Positions 51,240-59,270 of a stretch of DNA of 64,000 nucleotides are shown here, in pieces. The translations under genes were made by a program, and so were the position numbers. Every line of letters starts with the position of its first letter. Position 1 is the stretch's first letter. The notes under the pieces are model-generated. The model was not told the origin of the DNA. It saw only the letters and a list, made by a program, of their open reading frames with translations, and ran no database searches. Where the stretch lies: contig DFXK01000018.1 of NCBI GenBank assembly GCA_002383165.1, positions 104,136 to 168,135 on the forward strand, in the 5' to 3' direction. This DNA is from Flavobacteriales bacterium UBA4110. Its GTDB lineage: Bacteria; Bacteroidota; Bacteroidia; Flavobacteriales; Weeksellaceae.

Positions 51240-51758
51240 TTAAGATGCTTTCCAAAAAGTCCAGACCGTTCCGTTGTAAATCAAAAGCATCTTTTTTGCT
51301 GTGTCATAAACAATCATTCCGGCTGTTGGCGCAACAATATTGAGATAGGCATTTGCGACTTTGGGAAGAATCATAGCTTTATTATTGTCTTCTAAAACTA
51401 AAATTCCGGGAGTTGATGTTACAGTACCAACAGAAAGTTTAGCATTATTCCGCTCGGTTAAACCATCCTGTAATGTGCTATCAACAGAGCCTGTCGAATC
51501 TACAGAAAGGTCTTTCCACATATTGCTGGCGTAGATTTTTGTTTTTTTATCATTGATATCAAAAATCATTGTTCCGTTCACAACATTGGTTACGTCAGCT
51601 GCACTTGTTGTCCAAGGCAATACCAAACCACGGTTTTCTGAACCAAATTCAATAGAAGAAGAGGCGGATTCCAGCGTTGTTTTTCCAATCGCTACCTGTG
51701 CGTTGTCAAGACCAAAAGCAAAAGCTAAGATCAGTAAATAATTTTTTTTCATTTTCAT
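51240..51758 (-). CDS. Secreted surface-type protein (short)
   Basis: 172 residues with a signal peptide (MKMKKNYLLILAFAFGLDNAQ). The mature part has ESASSSIEFGSENRGLVLPWT, GTMIFDINDKKTKIY and the C-terminal GMIVYDTAKKMLLIYNGTVW. The G-M-I/V-V-Y-(D/N)-T module near the end also closes the larger protein encoded 21 bases upstream, and is common in Bacteroidota surface or tail-fibre-like proteins. Function unknown; a cell-surface location is inferred. Confidence 0.72.
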   Translation of the reverse strand: MKMKKNYLLILAFAFGLDNAQVAIGKTTLESASSSIEFGSENRGLVLPWTTSAADVTNVVNGTMIFDINDKKTKIYASNMWKDLSVDSTGSVDSTLQDGLTERNNAKLSVGTVTSTPGILVLEDNNKAMILPKVANAYLNIVAPTAGMIVYDTAKKMLLIYNGTVWTFWKAS

Positions 51759-51779
51759 GTAATGTGTTATATAGTTTAA

Positions 51780-53531
51780 TTAATCGGGACAAGTCTGCGT
51801 ATTGAAGCATTTCCATCCATCTGCTGTGCCGTCTGTGTTAATTTGCAGACAATTAAGTGTCGTGTTGTAAACAACCATTCCTTCTTTCAGATCAGCTGAA
51901 GGAATCTCAGAAACTTGTTGTGTAGTTAATCTGTTCAGAACAAATCCTTTGGTTTTAGCTTCTAAAATTATCCAAGCTCCAGTTCTGATTTCTGGCCAGT
52001 TGCTGCTCCCCGAATTGGCTCTCGCTAAAGATGTAAATCCTACGTGTGTAGGCAGCGCTGTTCCAGACAAAACTCCCGCTTTGTAACAAACATTATTAGT
52101 GCTGGTTACATTAACAGTAACCACAGCAGTACTACAACTGCTTGGTAAGATGGTACGGCAAATCTGGTAATTAATCGTATAAATTCCAGACGGAACACCT
52201 AAACCGACCTGAACTAAGCCCGTACTTGTGTTAAGTGTAACATTCGGGTTGGTTGTAGATAACTGCGTCAAAATGACATTCGATGTGGTTGCTACTGCAC
52301 CATTATATTGCTCCAAATCGTTGGCAAGAACCGACGTTGCAGATAAAGAACCTGCAGTGATGGCAAACGTATCATTGTTGGCAACAGGCGGAAAAGATCC
52401 GTCGGGATTCATACAGATATTGGTCACTGTAACCAATGGTGCACCGCAGGTAACGTTTCCGACACAGTCGTAAGTCACATTCGCCAAGGTCGCAGTTGTT
52501 GGCGTACCTCCAGAATTAATATAAAGTGGAGTCGCGTTGAAAATAGCACTTTGACCTTGTGTTCCTGCTTTTACCATTGCACCTTCGTATTGCGTGTATT
52601 TTGTCAGATCCAGGTTAGGCCCTATTCTCACGCCATTGGGATTAACAGTATTAAGAAAATACGTATATCCTTTTCTTGACGGAGAGGATGGTCCGGTCAT
52701 TGTGGCACCGTTGGGTTGCCAGGTTGTGATTTTCATCAATCCTTCATTATATATCACAGCTGCACTAGATCCGTTTATAGAACCTTTAGAATAAAACGTT
52801 CCGTAATTTTCCATCCTGCTCATTCCGGACATATCTACAGAACCGCTTCCTACATTGAAGGTTCCTGTATTTACAATTCTACCACCACCGAGGTTATATC
52901 CGATTGTCGAATTAATCGTCCCACAGTTTAGATAAGTACTAGTACTGTTATTATTGTAACTGGCACCAATGTTTATCGTTCCAAAATTTCGAAATGTCGT
53001 GGTTCCCGATATATTAATGTTTTGCGTAATGGAAAAAAGGTTATAATTATCTATAAGGTTGTTTCCGTTCCCACTGAATCCCAGAACTCCCACATCTATA
53101 GTTCCGTAGTTGATCACTGTATTGCTGGTTCCGGAAAATGTAAAATTGTTATTACCGCTTGCACCAGCACGCATAATACCGCCATTGGCAATATTTATGG
53201 TAAGACTAGAGTTGATGTTCGGGCTCTGGGTAAACTGCAGTGTTCCAGCAATCTCAAAAGTAACATTTGTTCCGGTGGTGGAATTAATATTATTCTGAAT
53301 GATTAAAGTCGCACCAGACGCTATACATATTTTTGAATTATTTTGGAAATCTACATTATTCATTGTGGTAGTTCCTGTAGTAAAACAGACCACGCTGTTG
53401 GTTGCAAAGGTATAGTTGTTTTCAGTAGGATTTGTAACTGTACATCCTGTACATTGAGAATAACAATTGACAGACAGCAGAAATAGCAGTATTGGAAGCA
53501 CAATAGGCCTCAATAAATAATTGATCATCAT
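51780..53531 (-). CDS. Large secreted surface protein with Asn/Thr-rich repeats
   Basis: 583 residues with an N-terminal signal (NYLLRPIVLPILLFLLSVNC then YSQ). Residues about 40-270 form a series of short beta-type repeats with N-rich words (GTINIGASYNNNS, GTIDVGVLGFSG, GTFNVGSGSVDMSG), the look of a beta-solenoid or autotransporter-like stalk. A domain starting PPVANNDTFAITAGS near 380 is an Ig/cadherin-like repeat of secreted proteins. The end (GMVVYNTTLNCLQ) matches the module of the next gene. An adhesin role is inferred. Some cysteines flank the N-terminus (CTGCTVTN). Confidence 0.72.
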   Translation of the reverse strand: MMINYLLRPIVLPILLFLLSVNCYSQCTGCTVTNPTENNYTFATNSVVCFTTGTTTMNNVDFQNNSKICIASGATLIIQNNINSTTGTNVTFEIAGTLQFTQSPNINSSLTINIANGGIMRAGASGNNNFTFSGTSNTVINYGTIDVGVLGFSGNGNNLIDNYNLFSITQNINISGTTTFRNFGTINIGASYNNNSTSTYLNCGTINSTIGYNLGGGRIVNTGTFNVGSGSVDMSGMSRMENYGTFYSKGSINGSSAAVIYNEGLMKITTWQPNGATMTGPSSPSRKGYTYFLNTVNPNGVRIGPNLDLTKYTQYEGAMVKAGTQGQSAIFNATPLYINSGGTPTTATLANVTYDCVGNVTCGAPLVTVTNICMNPDGSFPPVANNDTFAITAGSLSATSVLANDLEQYNGAVATTSNVILTQLSTTNPNVTLNTSTGLVQVGLGVPSGIYTINYQICRTILPSSCSTAVVTVNVTSTNNVCYKAGVLSGTALPTHVGFTSLARANSGSSNWPEIRTGAWIILEAKTKGFVLNRLTTQQVSEIPSADLKEGMVVYNTTLNCLQINTDGTADGWKCFNTQTCPD

Positions 53532-53588
53532 TTTTCATCATTTTAATTATGATTTATTCAACTGTGTTAATTTTGAATAAATTTTCAA

Positions 53589-53596
53589 CAAATGTA
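53589..53596 (-). promoter_or_regulatory. Promoter core of the surface-protein pair
   Basis: Minus strand TACATTTG, 57 bases upstream of the 583-residue protein ATG. Confidence 0.5.
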
Positions 53597-53683
53597 ATTT
53601 TTTTTGACAATAAAAAAAAATTAAGTGATAATTAATATCAAAATAATAAAATACCCTGTCGTTTGCACCTACTTATATAAAAA

Positions 53684-53712
53684 TAAAGATGCTCTAAAAA
53701 AGCACCTTTATT
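53684..53712 (-). terminator. Terminator after the receptor-lipoprotein pair
   Basis: Eleven-base arms ATAAAGATGCT and AGCACCTTTAT; the single mismatch is a G-U pair in the minus-strand RNA. Follows the lipoprotein gene. Confidence 0.7.
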
Positions 53713-53727
53713 ATATGTATTTTTAAA

Positions 53728-54294
53728 TTAATTAGTTAAGCCGAAGGTTGCTTCAGCATCAGTTTCTCCACCGGAAACGCTCCCCCAGGCTGTTCCGTTT
53801 TGGGATTCATTGGCAGATGCTGGGTCGTGGATCAAGGTTAACTTTAACAGTGGTGAAGATGATACTACCGCTTTTACCACATCCCATTTCGTTTTCAGTC
53901 CTACTTTTCCAAGTTTCCCTGTAGAAGTCTCATCATCCAACCTGGTAAGATTAACTGTAGATTTCGGGAAATCAAATATTAGAAAATGCTCATCTTTAGC
54001 ATCTTTTATCTCTTTGGTTACATCATCACTACCGTTCCAGAAGGTGGTTGTAACTTCATAAGATTTCCCATCAGTTACAGGAATAACGGGCGCTCCAGAA
54101 CCTATGATATAACTGTACTCCTTGTTTGTGCCCGCAGCTATATCTTTAACATTCAGCGTGATTTTGGTAAGCTCTTCCTGTGGAAGATCATCTGCTGCTA
54201 CATCCTCATCTCTCTGACAAGAGATGACATTAAAGATTAAAAATAATGCAGCTAAAACACTTACTAATTTTTTGAAATTGAATTTACTTTTCAT
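53728..54294 (-). CDS. Lipoprotein associated with the TonB receptor
   Basis: 188-residue lipoprotein (signal with lipobox NVISC, acyl Cys at 26, then QRDEDVAADD). Segments: ITLNVKDIAAGTNKEYSYIIG, YEVTTTFWNGSDDVTKEIKD, and LKLTLIHDPASANESQNGT. Ends ATFGLTN. It lies 39 bases after the TonB receptor gene on the same strand, so it is the surface or periplasmic partner of that receptor by position. Its domain was not identified; several such lipoproteins bind the receptor's substrate. Confidence 0.75.
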   Translation of the reverse strand: MKSKFNFKKLVSVLAALFLIFNVISCQRDEDVAADDLPQEELTKITLNVKDIAAGTNKEYSYIIGSGAPVIPVTDGKSYEVTTTFWNGSDDVTKEIKDAKDEHFLIFDFPKSTVNLTRLDDETSTGKLGKVGLKTKWDVVKAVVSSSPLLKLTLIHDPASANESQNGTAWGSVSGGETDAEATFGLTN

Positions 54295-54333
54295 TGTTTT
54301 AAATTTTTTATTTTTATAACTTAATAATTGTTT

Positions 54334-56718
54334 TTAAAATTTGTATCTGAAGTTCAGAATGAAATTTCTTCCCAAATCGTTGGCAAAAAACCGCATTCTG
54401 TTCAGATAATCCTTGTAAGAAATATCGAAGACGTTGTTTACTGTAAGACCAGCAGAAAAATTCTTAGCCAGATTGATCCCTGTCTGAATATTCCATAGTG
54501 AATATTGTCTTGGCGGTGTGCTGATGTCCACAGTTTTATTGACTTCTTCGCCATCTATATAGTCCGTATATTCCAAATTATGAATCGGAAAGCGGTTCTG
54601 ATATAAAAAAGTTTGATTTTCAATATTGAAGTAGAATCCGTGCCATTTCTGAATTTTAAACTGTAACGCATTCGAAAAATTGACTGGCATCATCAGGATC
54701 AGCGGTTCATTATTCGTTTCATCCTGTCCGTAGACGTACGCGCCCCTTCCTTTATAAGAAAGATTATCCGTTATATTGAGATTAATATCAACATCCAATC
54801 CGTACATTTTGGCATCAATCTGCTGGTAGATCCAAACCGGAAAAGTCCCAGCTTGTGTCAGTTGCAAAACGCCGTTCGGAATTTGGTTAATAAAATTCTT
54901 TGTGATAAAGAAATACGGGTTAGCAGAAATTTCCAAGCCTTTCAGAACATCCAGTTTGGCATCTGCAACGAGGTTGAACTGATGTCCTTCCTCATTTTTG
55001 ATGTTCATATTGCCTTTCTCTATTATAGCGGCAGAATGATGCAGTCCGTCCGAAAAAAGCTCAGCAATATTCGGTGTTCTTCCTACTTTTGCGTAGTTGA
55101 ATTTCAGATTAAAACTGGCTGACGAATGATATTCCAAACCAGCGTTGTAAGACCAGTTTTCAAAAGTTAGTTTGGGCCTTGTCAAAACTCTATTCGCATC
55201 TGTTTTTACATAGAACTGCGGAAAAGTTGCTGCATAATAATCTTCCCAGTCGCTTTTGTTATACCATTTTGTAACATCATAATAATTATAATCATAACGG
55301 ATTCCCGCTTCGGCATTCAGCTCCGGCGATATTTTATATTTGAACACCGAATAAATACCTGCTGAATATTTGTCATAATTTGGGATCAGCCTTCTTGCTT
55401 GCGTCGCCGGGTCTGAATAATTATTCTGAAAGGCAGCATCAATTCCCGTTTCCAAAGACCATTTTTCTCTTTCCAGAAGATCATTGATATTAAACTGATG
55501 CGTCATCAGCGCTAAATCAAGTGACGGAATCGCACTTAGCGTTCCTCTTCTCAAGTCAAACTCCTGACGGTGATTGTATTGAAAACTGTATGTAGCCGAT
55601 ACTTTTCCGATGTTTTCGAACCTGTTGAATGCAGAAACTTTTGCCAGATGATGTTCTACCAGCTGCCTCGGGTTATCTATATCATAACTGAACTTTCCTG
55701 AGTAAAAAGGGATTGGCGTGTTCATTGCCGCTTCATAATCCCGCGGTGTGGAAACGTGCGAATCGCGCAGGATTCCAAGGTTCTGATTCGTCAGATAATA
55801 ATCGAACGAGATTCCACTTTTGAAAGTATTCTTTTGCAAAGTAAAATTGAAAGAGGAAAAATCCGAACCTGTATTTTTGAGGTTATAATCGGGTGCGCTT
55901 TGATCTCCCAGCTTCTGAAAATTACCTCCAGATTTTATTGCCCAGCCATTCTTCCAGACTTTTACCAGATTGACATCCAGACCAAGACCTCGTCCGTTGG
56001 AAATTCCAGACAGTCCGATATTTCCTTTCAAAGTATCTTTTTTAGGGAAAATCTCTGGCTCCAGAACTACAACGCCTCCAATGGCATCACTTCCGTACCT
56101 AAGAGCCGATGCACCTTTGATGACATCTATATGCTGGAAATTATTGACATCAATATTGGGTGCATGTTCAACGCCCCACTCCTGCTCTGCCATCCTGACA
56201 CCATTGTTAAAAATGGAAATCCGGCTTCCGTAGAGTCCGTGAATCACTGGTTTTACGATGTTATTCCCTGTTTTCAGTCCGCTCACACCGGAAATATTCT
56301 TCAGTAAATTTCCCAGATTTTCTGTCGAATTTCTTTCAATTGTAGTGTGATCCAGCGTTTTTATGACAAGCGTCCCATTGTTTTTATGATTGCCGTGAAG
56401 TGTTACAGACTCGATCTCGTTTACGTGATGTTCCAGGCTGATGGAAAGATGCAAATCTTTATTAACTTCTATGGCTTCAGAAAAACTCGCGCAATCCGGA
56501 TGCGATGCCAGCAAAGTATAACTGCCTTCAGGAATTTGTCTGATCTTGAACTTGCCGGACGTATCTGTTTTGACAGAATATGTACCGATGGTTACCGTAA
56601 CATTTTGCAGCAAGGTCTTGTCATGATAATCCTGAACGGTGCCTTCCACAGTATATCTCTGTGCGGATACCAATGCAAGCCCACATAAGACTAACATCAG
56701 ACTAATAATGTTTTTCAT
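54334..56718 (-). CDS. TonB-dependent outer-membrane receptor
   Basis: 794-residue receptor for active import through the outer membrane. A signal peptide (ISLMLVLCGLALVSAQ) is followed by a CarboxypepD_reg-like domain (YTVEGTVQDYHDKTLLQNV..., about 22-95), a plug with NLGNLLKNISGVSGLKTGN and GLYGSRISIFNNGVRMAEQEWGVEHAPNID, and a 22-strand barrel ending DLGRNFILNFRYKF. The EWGVEHAPNID plug segment resembles that of zinc receptor-like (ZnuD-type) proteins. Downstream is a lipoprotein gene; upstream, across a repeat element, a small Cys/His protein gene. Substrate is inferred to be a metal or metal complex. Confidence 0.88.
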   Translation of the reverse strand: MKNIISLMLVLCGLALVSAQRYTVEGTVQDYHDKTLLQNVTVTIGTYSVKTDTSGKFKIRQIPEGSYTLLASHPDCASFSEAIEVNKDLHLSISLEHHVNEIESVTLHGNHKNNGTLVIKTLDHTTIERNSTENLGNLLKNISGVSGLKTGNNIVKPVIHGLYGSRISIFNNGVRMAEQEWGVEHAPNIDVNNFQHIDVIKGASALRYGSDAIGGVVVLEPEIFPKKDTLKGNIGLSGISNGRGLGLDVNLVKVWKNGWAIKSGGNFQKLGDQSAPDYNLKNTGSDFSSFNFTLQKNTFKSGISFDYYLTNQNLGILRDSHVSTPRDYEAAMNTPIPFYSGKFSYDIDNPRQLVEHHLAKVSAFNRFENIGKVSATYSFQYNHRQEFDLRRGTLSAIPSLDLALMTHQFNINDLLEREKWSLETGIDAAFQNNYSDPATQARRLIPNYDKYSAGIYSVFKYKISPELNAEAGIRYDYNYYDVTKWYNKSDWEDYYAATFPQFYVKTDANRVLTRPKLTFENWSYNAGLEYHSSASFNLKFNYAKVGRTPNIAELFSDGLHHSAAIIEKGNMNIKNEEGHQFNLVADAKLDVLKGLEISANPYFFITKNFINQIPNGVLQLTQAGTFPVWIYQQIDAKMYGLDVDINLNITDNLSYKGRGAYVYGQDETNNEPLILMMPVNFSNALQFKIQKWHGFYFNIENQTFLYQNRFPIHNLEYTDYIDGEEVNKTVDISTPPRQYSLWNIQTGINLAKNFSAGLTVNNVFDISYKDYLNRMRFFANDLGRNFILNFRYKF

Positions 56719-56736
56719 TTTTATAAAATGTATGAT

Positions 56737-56758
56737 GATAAGCGCAGCTGCACTTATC
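56737..56758 (-). promoter_or_regulatory. Near-palindrome upstream of the TonB receptor gene
   Basis: 22-base near-palindrome, GATAAGCGCAG next to CTGCACTTATC (one mismatched pair), 19-40 bases upstream of the receptor ATG. It looks like a repressor operator; no TAnnTTTG promoter core is visible here. Confidence 0.45.
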
Positions 56759-56800
56759 GTATAATAAAATTAATCATTGACGAATTTGGAACGGTGAATT

Positions 56801-56934
56801 GCACGCAGCCCGGCTTGAGTGGAGCTCTTTTTCTGTTATTACGAATGGACAAATTGTCTACAGATCTTGAAACTGCATTCGTAATGACAGAAAAAAGCGG
56901 GAACGGAAGACGTATAAAGCTGCCCAAATAAGAC
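56801..56934 (+). repeat. Intergenic palindromic element, copy C
   Basis: Left block GCAGCCCGGCTTGAGTGG then AGCTCTTTTTCTG; right block AGAAAAAAGCGGGAACGG then AAGACGTATAAAGCTGCCC. A 20-bp stem with one mismatch joins about 56828-56847 and 56876-56895 (core TTACGAATG / CATTCGTAA). The tip carries a small GACAAATTGTC palindrome. Lies in the gap 56719-57005. Confidence 0.8.
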
Positions 56935-56966
56935 TTATTTTAAAAGCAAATAAATGGAATTATTCC

Positions 56967-56997
56967 AAAAAAAAGATTCTCAATTGGTTGCTGAGAA
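56967..56997 (-). terminator. Probable terminator of the small Cys/His protein gene
   Basis: Six-bp stem TTCTCA / TGAGAA with a nine-base loop and an eight-T tract on the minus strand, ending the gene at 57006. Modest stem strength. Confidence 0.5.
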
Positions 56998-57005
56998 AAA
57001 CGAAA

Positions 57006-57365
57006 TCAGGAAATAGCTGGCGGCCCACGCAGCTGGAAATTGAACTTGGTCTGAGACCATATTTTTTCCTGTAAGGAAATGATCGTTTTAACTTCCTGGG
57101 TATAATTTTCGAAATGAAATGTGAACTGCTCCGGCAGTAGCGAGTTGCCCGTGGCTATGAAATAACACGAAAGACAGTCGCCAGAACTTTGTTTATCCTG
57201 AGTGGATTTGGTGATTTTTAGTTCTGATTTTTTGAACGATAAATCCTTGAAAATGTCCGTATTATGATTATGTAGCTCGGCAGAAAACAAAACCACAAAA
57301 AGGTAGCTCACGGCTACAAAAGCCGAAAATACCGTTCTGAATATTTTGTTTTCCCTGATGAACAT
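57006..57365 (-). CDS. Small Cys/His protein linked to the TonB receptor
   Basis: 119 residues with an uncleaved-looking N-terminal helix (FRTVFSAFVAVSYLFVVLF, about 9-27) and a periplasmic part. It has HNHN near 32-35, an SGDCLSCYF CxxC near 62-70, and ends LRGPPAIS. The HNHN, CxxC and RGPP ending recall small metal-handling proteins that lie next to TonB receptor genes in Bacteroidota. No defined family was recognised. It begins five bases after a TACATTTG promoter core, so it may be translated from a leaderless transcript. Confidence 0.72.
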   Translation of the reverse strand: MFIRENKIFRTVFSAFVAVSYLFVVLFSAELHNHNTDIFKDLSFKKSELKITKSTQDKQSSGDCLSCYFIATGNSLLPEQFTFHFENYTQEVKTIISLQEKIWSQTKFNFQLRGPPAIS

Positions 57366-57370
57366 AGATG

Positions 57371-57378
57371 CAAATGTA
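57371..57378 (-). promoter_or_regulatory. Promoter core of the small Cys/His protein gene
   Basis: Minus strand TACATTTG, ending five bases before the ATG. Confidence 0.55.
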
Positions 57379-57438
57379 GAAAATTTTTTCTGAGAGAGCA
57401 GATATTATATTAAGTCCCAACAATAATCTGTAACAGAT

Positions 57439-58467
57439 TTATTTCTCCTGCTCAAAGTAAAGTCTGTAGAATTTTCCTTTGTCATCTTGTCCGGTTTCTA
57501 TCATTTTGCGATCACCGTGGATGTAGATATGGAAATTTTTATCTAGCTTGATAATGGATTTAAAATGTCTTTGTTGCTTTTTAACAGCCTGATTATTAAT
57601 AGGGAAATCTTCCGATATAGAAATCTGCATATCCTGCTCATAATCGGATTTGAAGTTGGAAAAACTTTCGATCACACTTTCGTCCTGCAACACTTCGTTC
57701 ACAAAATCATCATATTTGAACTCTTCTTTTTCTTTGAAGAAATTGATAGACTTATTCAGAAAATCTGCCTGATCTGCTTTAGAAACTTCAAATTCTTCCG
57801 GTAGCTTCTGTGTGATGAAATCCTTATAAACCGTGAGCGTTTCTTGGGTGTGGAAGTATTCGTCATCGCGTTGTTTCACTTTCAGAAAATCCTCGAACCA
57901 GTAATACATATCGCCGTTTTTGTTATTATCTACCACAGAAAGGATGTAGCCGGATTCTTTGTCATTGTTGTAGATCAACGCTGCTTTATCAATTTTTGAT
58001 AGGCTGATTCCTTGATCTCTCTCGATATCAAACGTTTCATTCTTAGGGTAGATTTTTAGAAAAGATTCTCTTTTTTCGGTTTTGAAAATCCCAATGGAAT
58101 CGATTTGTTTAGGTTCGCCATCTTCAGTTTCAATAGGCTCACCCTCAAAGTAAACGATGAACAATTCGCCAGCCTGTACTCTCGGATTTTCTGCCGCATT
58201 AAAAAGATGCTTGGCAATATTCTCGGATTCCCACTGAAATTTGGCTTTATCTTCAAAAATCTCCGACACAGAGCTGTACACCGGATTATTAACCAGATAA
58301 GAATCACTGTAAAACTGAAATTGCTCCTCAGATTTGAAAGCGCTCATAAAATAATTACCGAGCAGTTCTTTCATATCGTCTTCCAACTGAAGTTCTTCCT
58401 GCGAAAGCGTAAGTGACTCACCATTGATTTTATTCCCGACTCTATGAACTGTGATTTTTGAAAACAT
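57439..58467 (-). CDS. Nucleoid-associated protein (YejK/NdpA type)
   Basis: 342-residue protein of the 37-kDa nucleoid-associated family (NA37, YejK/NdpA). Family look: ITVHRVGNKINGES near the N-terminus, NIAKHLFNAAENPRVQAGELFIVYFEG near 82-108, and DRDQGISLSKIDKAALIYN near 150-168; the second half is charged and helical. The role in E. coli YejK is DNA and topoisomerase binding; in this lineage it is inferred. Single-gene unit with its own promoter core. Confidence 0.85.
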   Translation of the reverse strand: MFSKITVHRVGNKINGESLTLSQEELQLEDDMKELLGNYFMSAFKSEEQFQFYSDSYLVNNPVYSSVSEIFEDKAKFQWESENIAKHLFNAAENPRVQAGELFIVYFEGEPIETEDGEPKQIDSIGIFKTEKRESFLKIYPKNETFDIERDQGISLSKIDKAALIYNNDKESGYILSVVDNNKNGDMYYWFEDFLKVKQRDDEYFHTQETLTVYKDFITQKLPEEFEVSKADQADFLNKSINFFKEKEEFKYDDFVNEVLQDESVIESFSNFKSDYEQDMQISISEDFPINNQAVKKQQRHFKSIIKLDKNFHIYIHGDRKMIETGQDDKGKFYRLYFEQEK

Positions 58468-58487
58468 TGATTTTGTTTTTAGGATTG

Positions 58488-58495
58488 CAAAGATA
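58488..58495 (-). promoter_or_regulatory. Promoter core of the nucleoid-associated protein gene
   Basis: Minus strand TATCTTTG, 20 bases before the ATG. Confidence 0.65.
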
Positions 58496-58516
58496 TTAAA
58501 TCCTATAAAAGTCCAA

Positions 58517-59011
58517 TTATTTTATTGCATCTAATAAATCAAAATGAGGGTCAGAAGATCTTAATACATAAGAGCCGTCATTAAGTATAATGGCAGAATT
58601 TCCACACATTTTTTTCTTTTTAAAAATTGTATTTTTAAGGAAAAGGTTTTCGTCAATGATTATTGAGTCATCCCAAAGCTTTAATTTATTAAAATTACGA
58701 CCAGGTTCTCTAAAATTAATTGCTATCGCTTCCGGATGCTTATCATTGAAGTTTTTAATATGCTTTTTAAAGTTCTGCAAAACATTTTTAATTCTCGAGT
58801 CGGATTGCTCATCGAGAAGATTCCAGCAGGAATCATTTTTATAATCATATTTAATTACTATCGTATCTTTTACAGGAATATTTTTGGATGCGAGATATGT
58901 TTTTAGGTTGTCATATTCTTCTTTAGGTAAAGTGAATATTTTATCTCTATTTGTAATTTGCGATTGATAAAAATTAGCAACGAATAAAATAGGTATGATA
59001 TAGTTTTTCAT
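58517..59011 (-). CDS. Secreted protein of unknown function
   Basis: 164 residues from the ATG that opens MKNYIIPILFVANFYQSQI, a signal-peptide-like start; the longer frame would run through a terminator-like hairpin and is rejected. The mature part is charged (KEEYDNLKTYLASKNIPVKDTIVIKYDYKNDSCW) and has FREPGRNFNKLKLWDDSIIIDEN and GSYVLRSSDPHF. Two cysteines (near 62 and 136) may pair. A thioredoxin-like or lipid-binding fold is possible but no family was recognised. Confidence 0.7.
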   Translation of the reverse strand: MKNYIIPILFVANFYQSQITNRDKIFTLPKEEYDNLKTYLASKNIPVKDTIVIKYDYKNDSCWNLLDEQSDSRIKNVLQNFKKHIKNFNDKHPEAIAINFREPGRNFNKLKLWDDSIIIDENLFLKNTIFKKKKMCGNSAIILNDGSYVLRSSDPHFDLLDAIK

Positions 59012-59029
59012 TATTTTTGTTAAAGATAA

Positions 59030-59056
59030 ACAAAAAAACCCAGCCGAAGCTGGGTA
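59030..59056 (-). terminator. Orphan terminator-like hairpin
   Basis: Perfect stem CCCAGC-CGAA-GCTGGG with a seven-T tract on the minus strand (59032-59038). No gene lies directly upstream of it on that strand; the next upstream signal is the dnaK terminator. Confidence 0.55.
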
Positions 59057-59069
59057 AAAACTAATAACC

Positions 59070-59150
59070 ATGAAAACTCAAATTAAACATGAGAATCGTT
59101 TATTCCAATTGCAAATAGTGAGCCATAAAGTTTTAAAATATTATAAATAA
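59070..59150 (+). other. Unassigned 26-codon reading frame
   Basis: Frame starts MKTQIKHENRLFQLQ and ends VLKYYK, 26 residues, on the + strand opposite to the genes around it. No clear ribosome site or promoter core. Could be a small peptide gene or chance. Confidence 0.2.
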
Positions 59151-59212
59151 ATGTTATTGTTTGTTAAAATCAGATTATTGCACATTGATAACTTCTTATT
59201 TATTTCAGATGC

Positions 59213-59248
59213 AAAAAAAAAATCTCCAAGCTTTCGCGAGGAGATTTT
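59213..59248 (-). terminator. Terminator of dnaK
   Basis: Nine-base arms AAAATCTCC and GGAGATTTT with a 12-base loop, then a T-run on the minus strand. Confidence 0.85.
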
Positions 59249-59270
59249 ATATTAAAGCACTTATTAAGTT

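Noticed and set aside
55756..56307. 183-codon frame antisense to the TonB receptor gene
   Set aside because: Lies wholly within the receptor gene and shows no protein motif; codon shadow.
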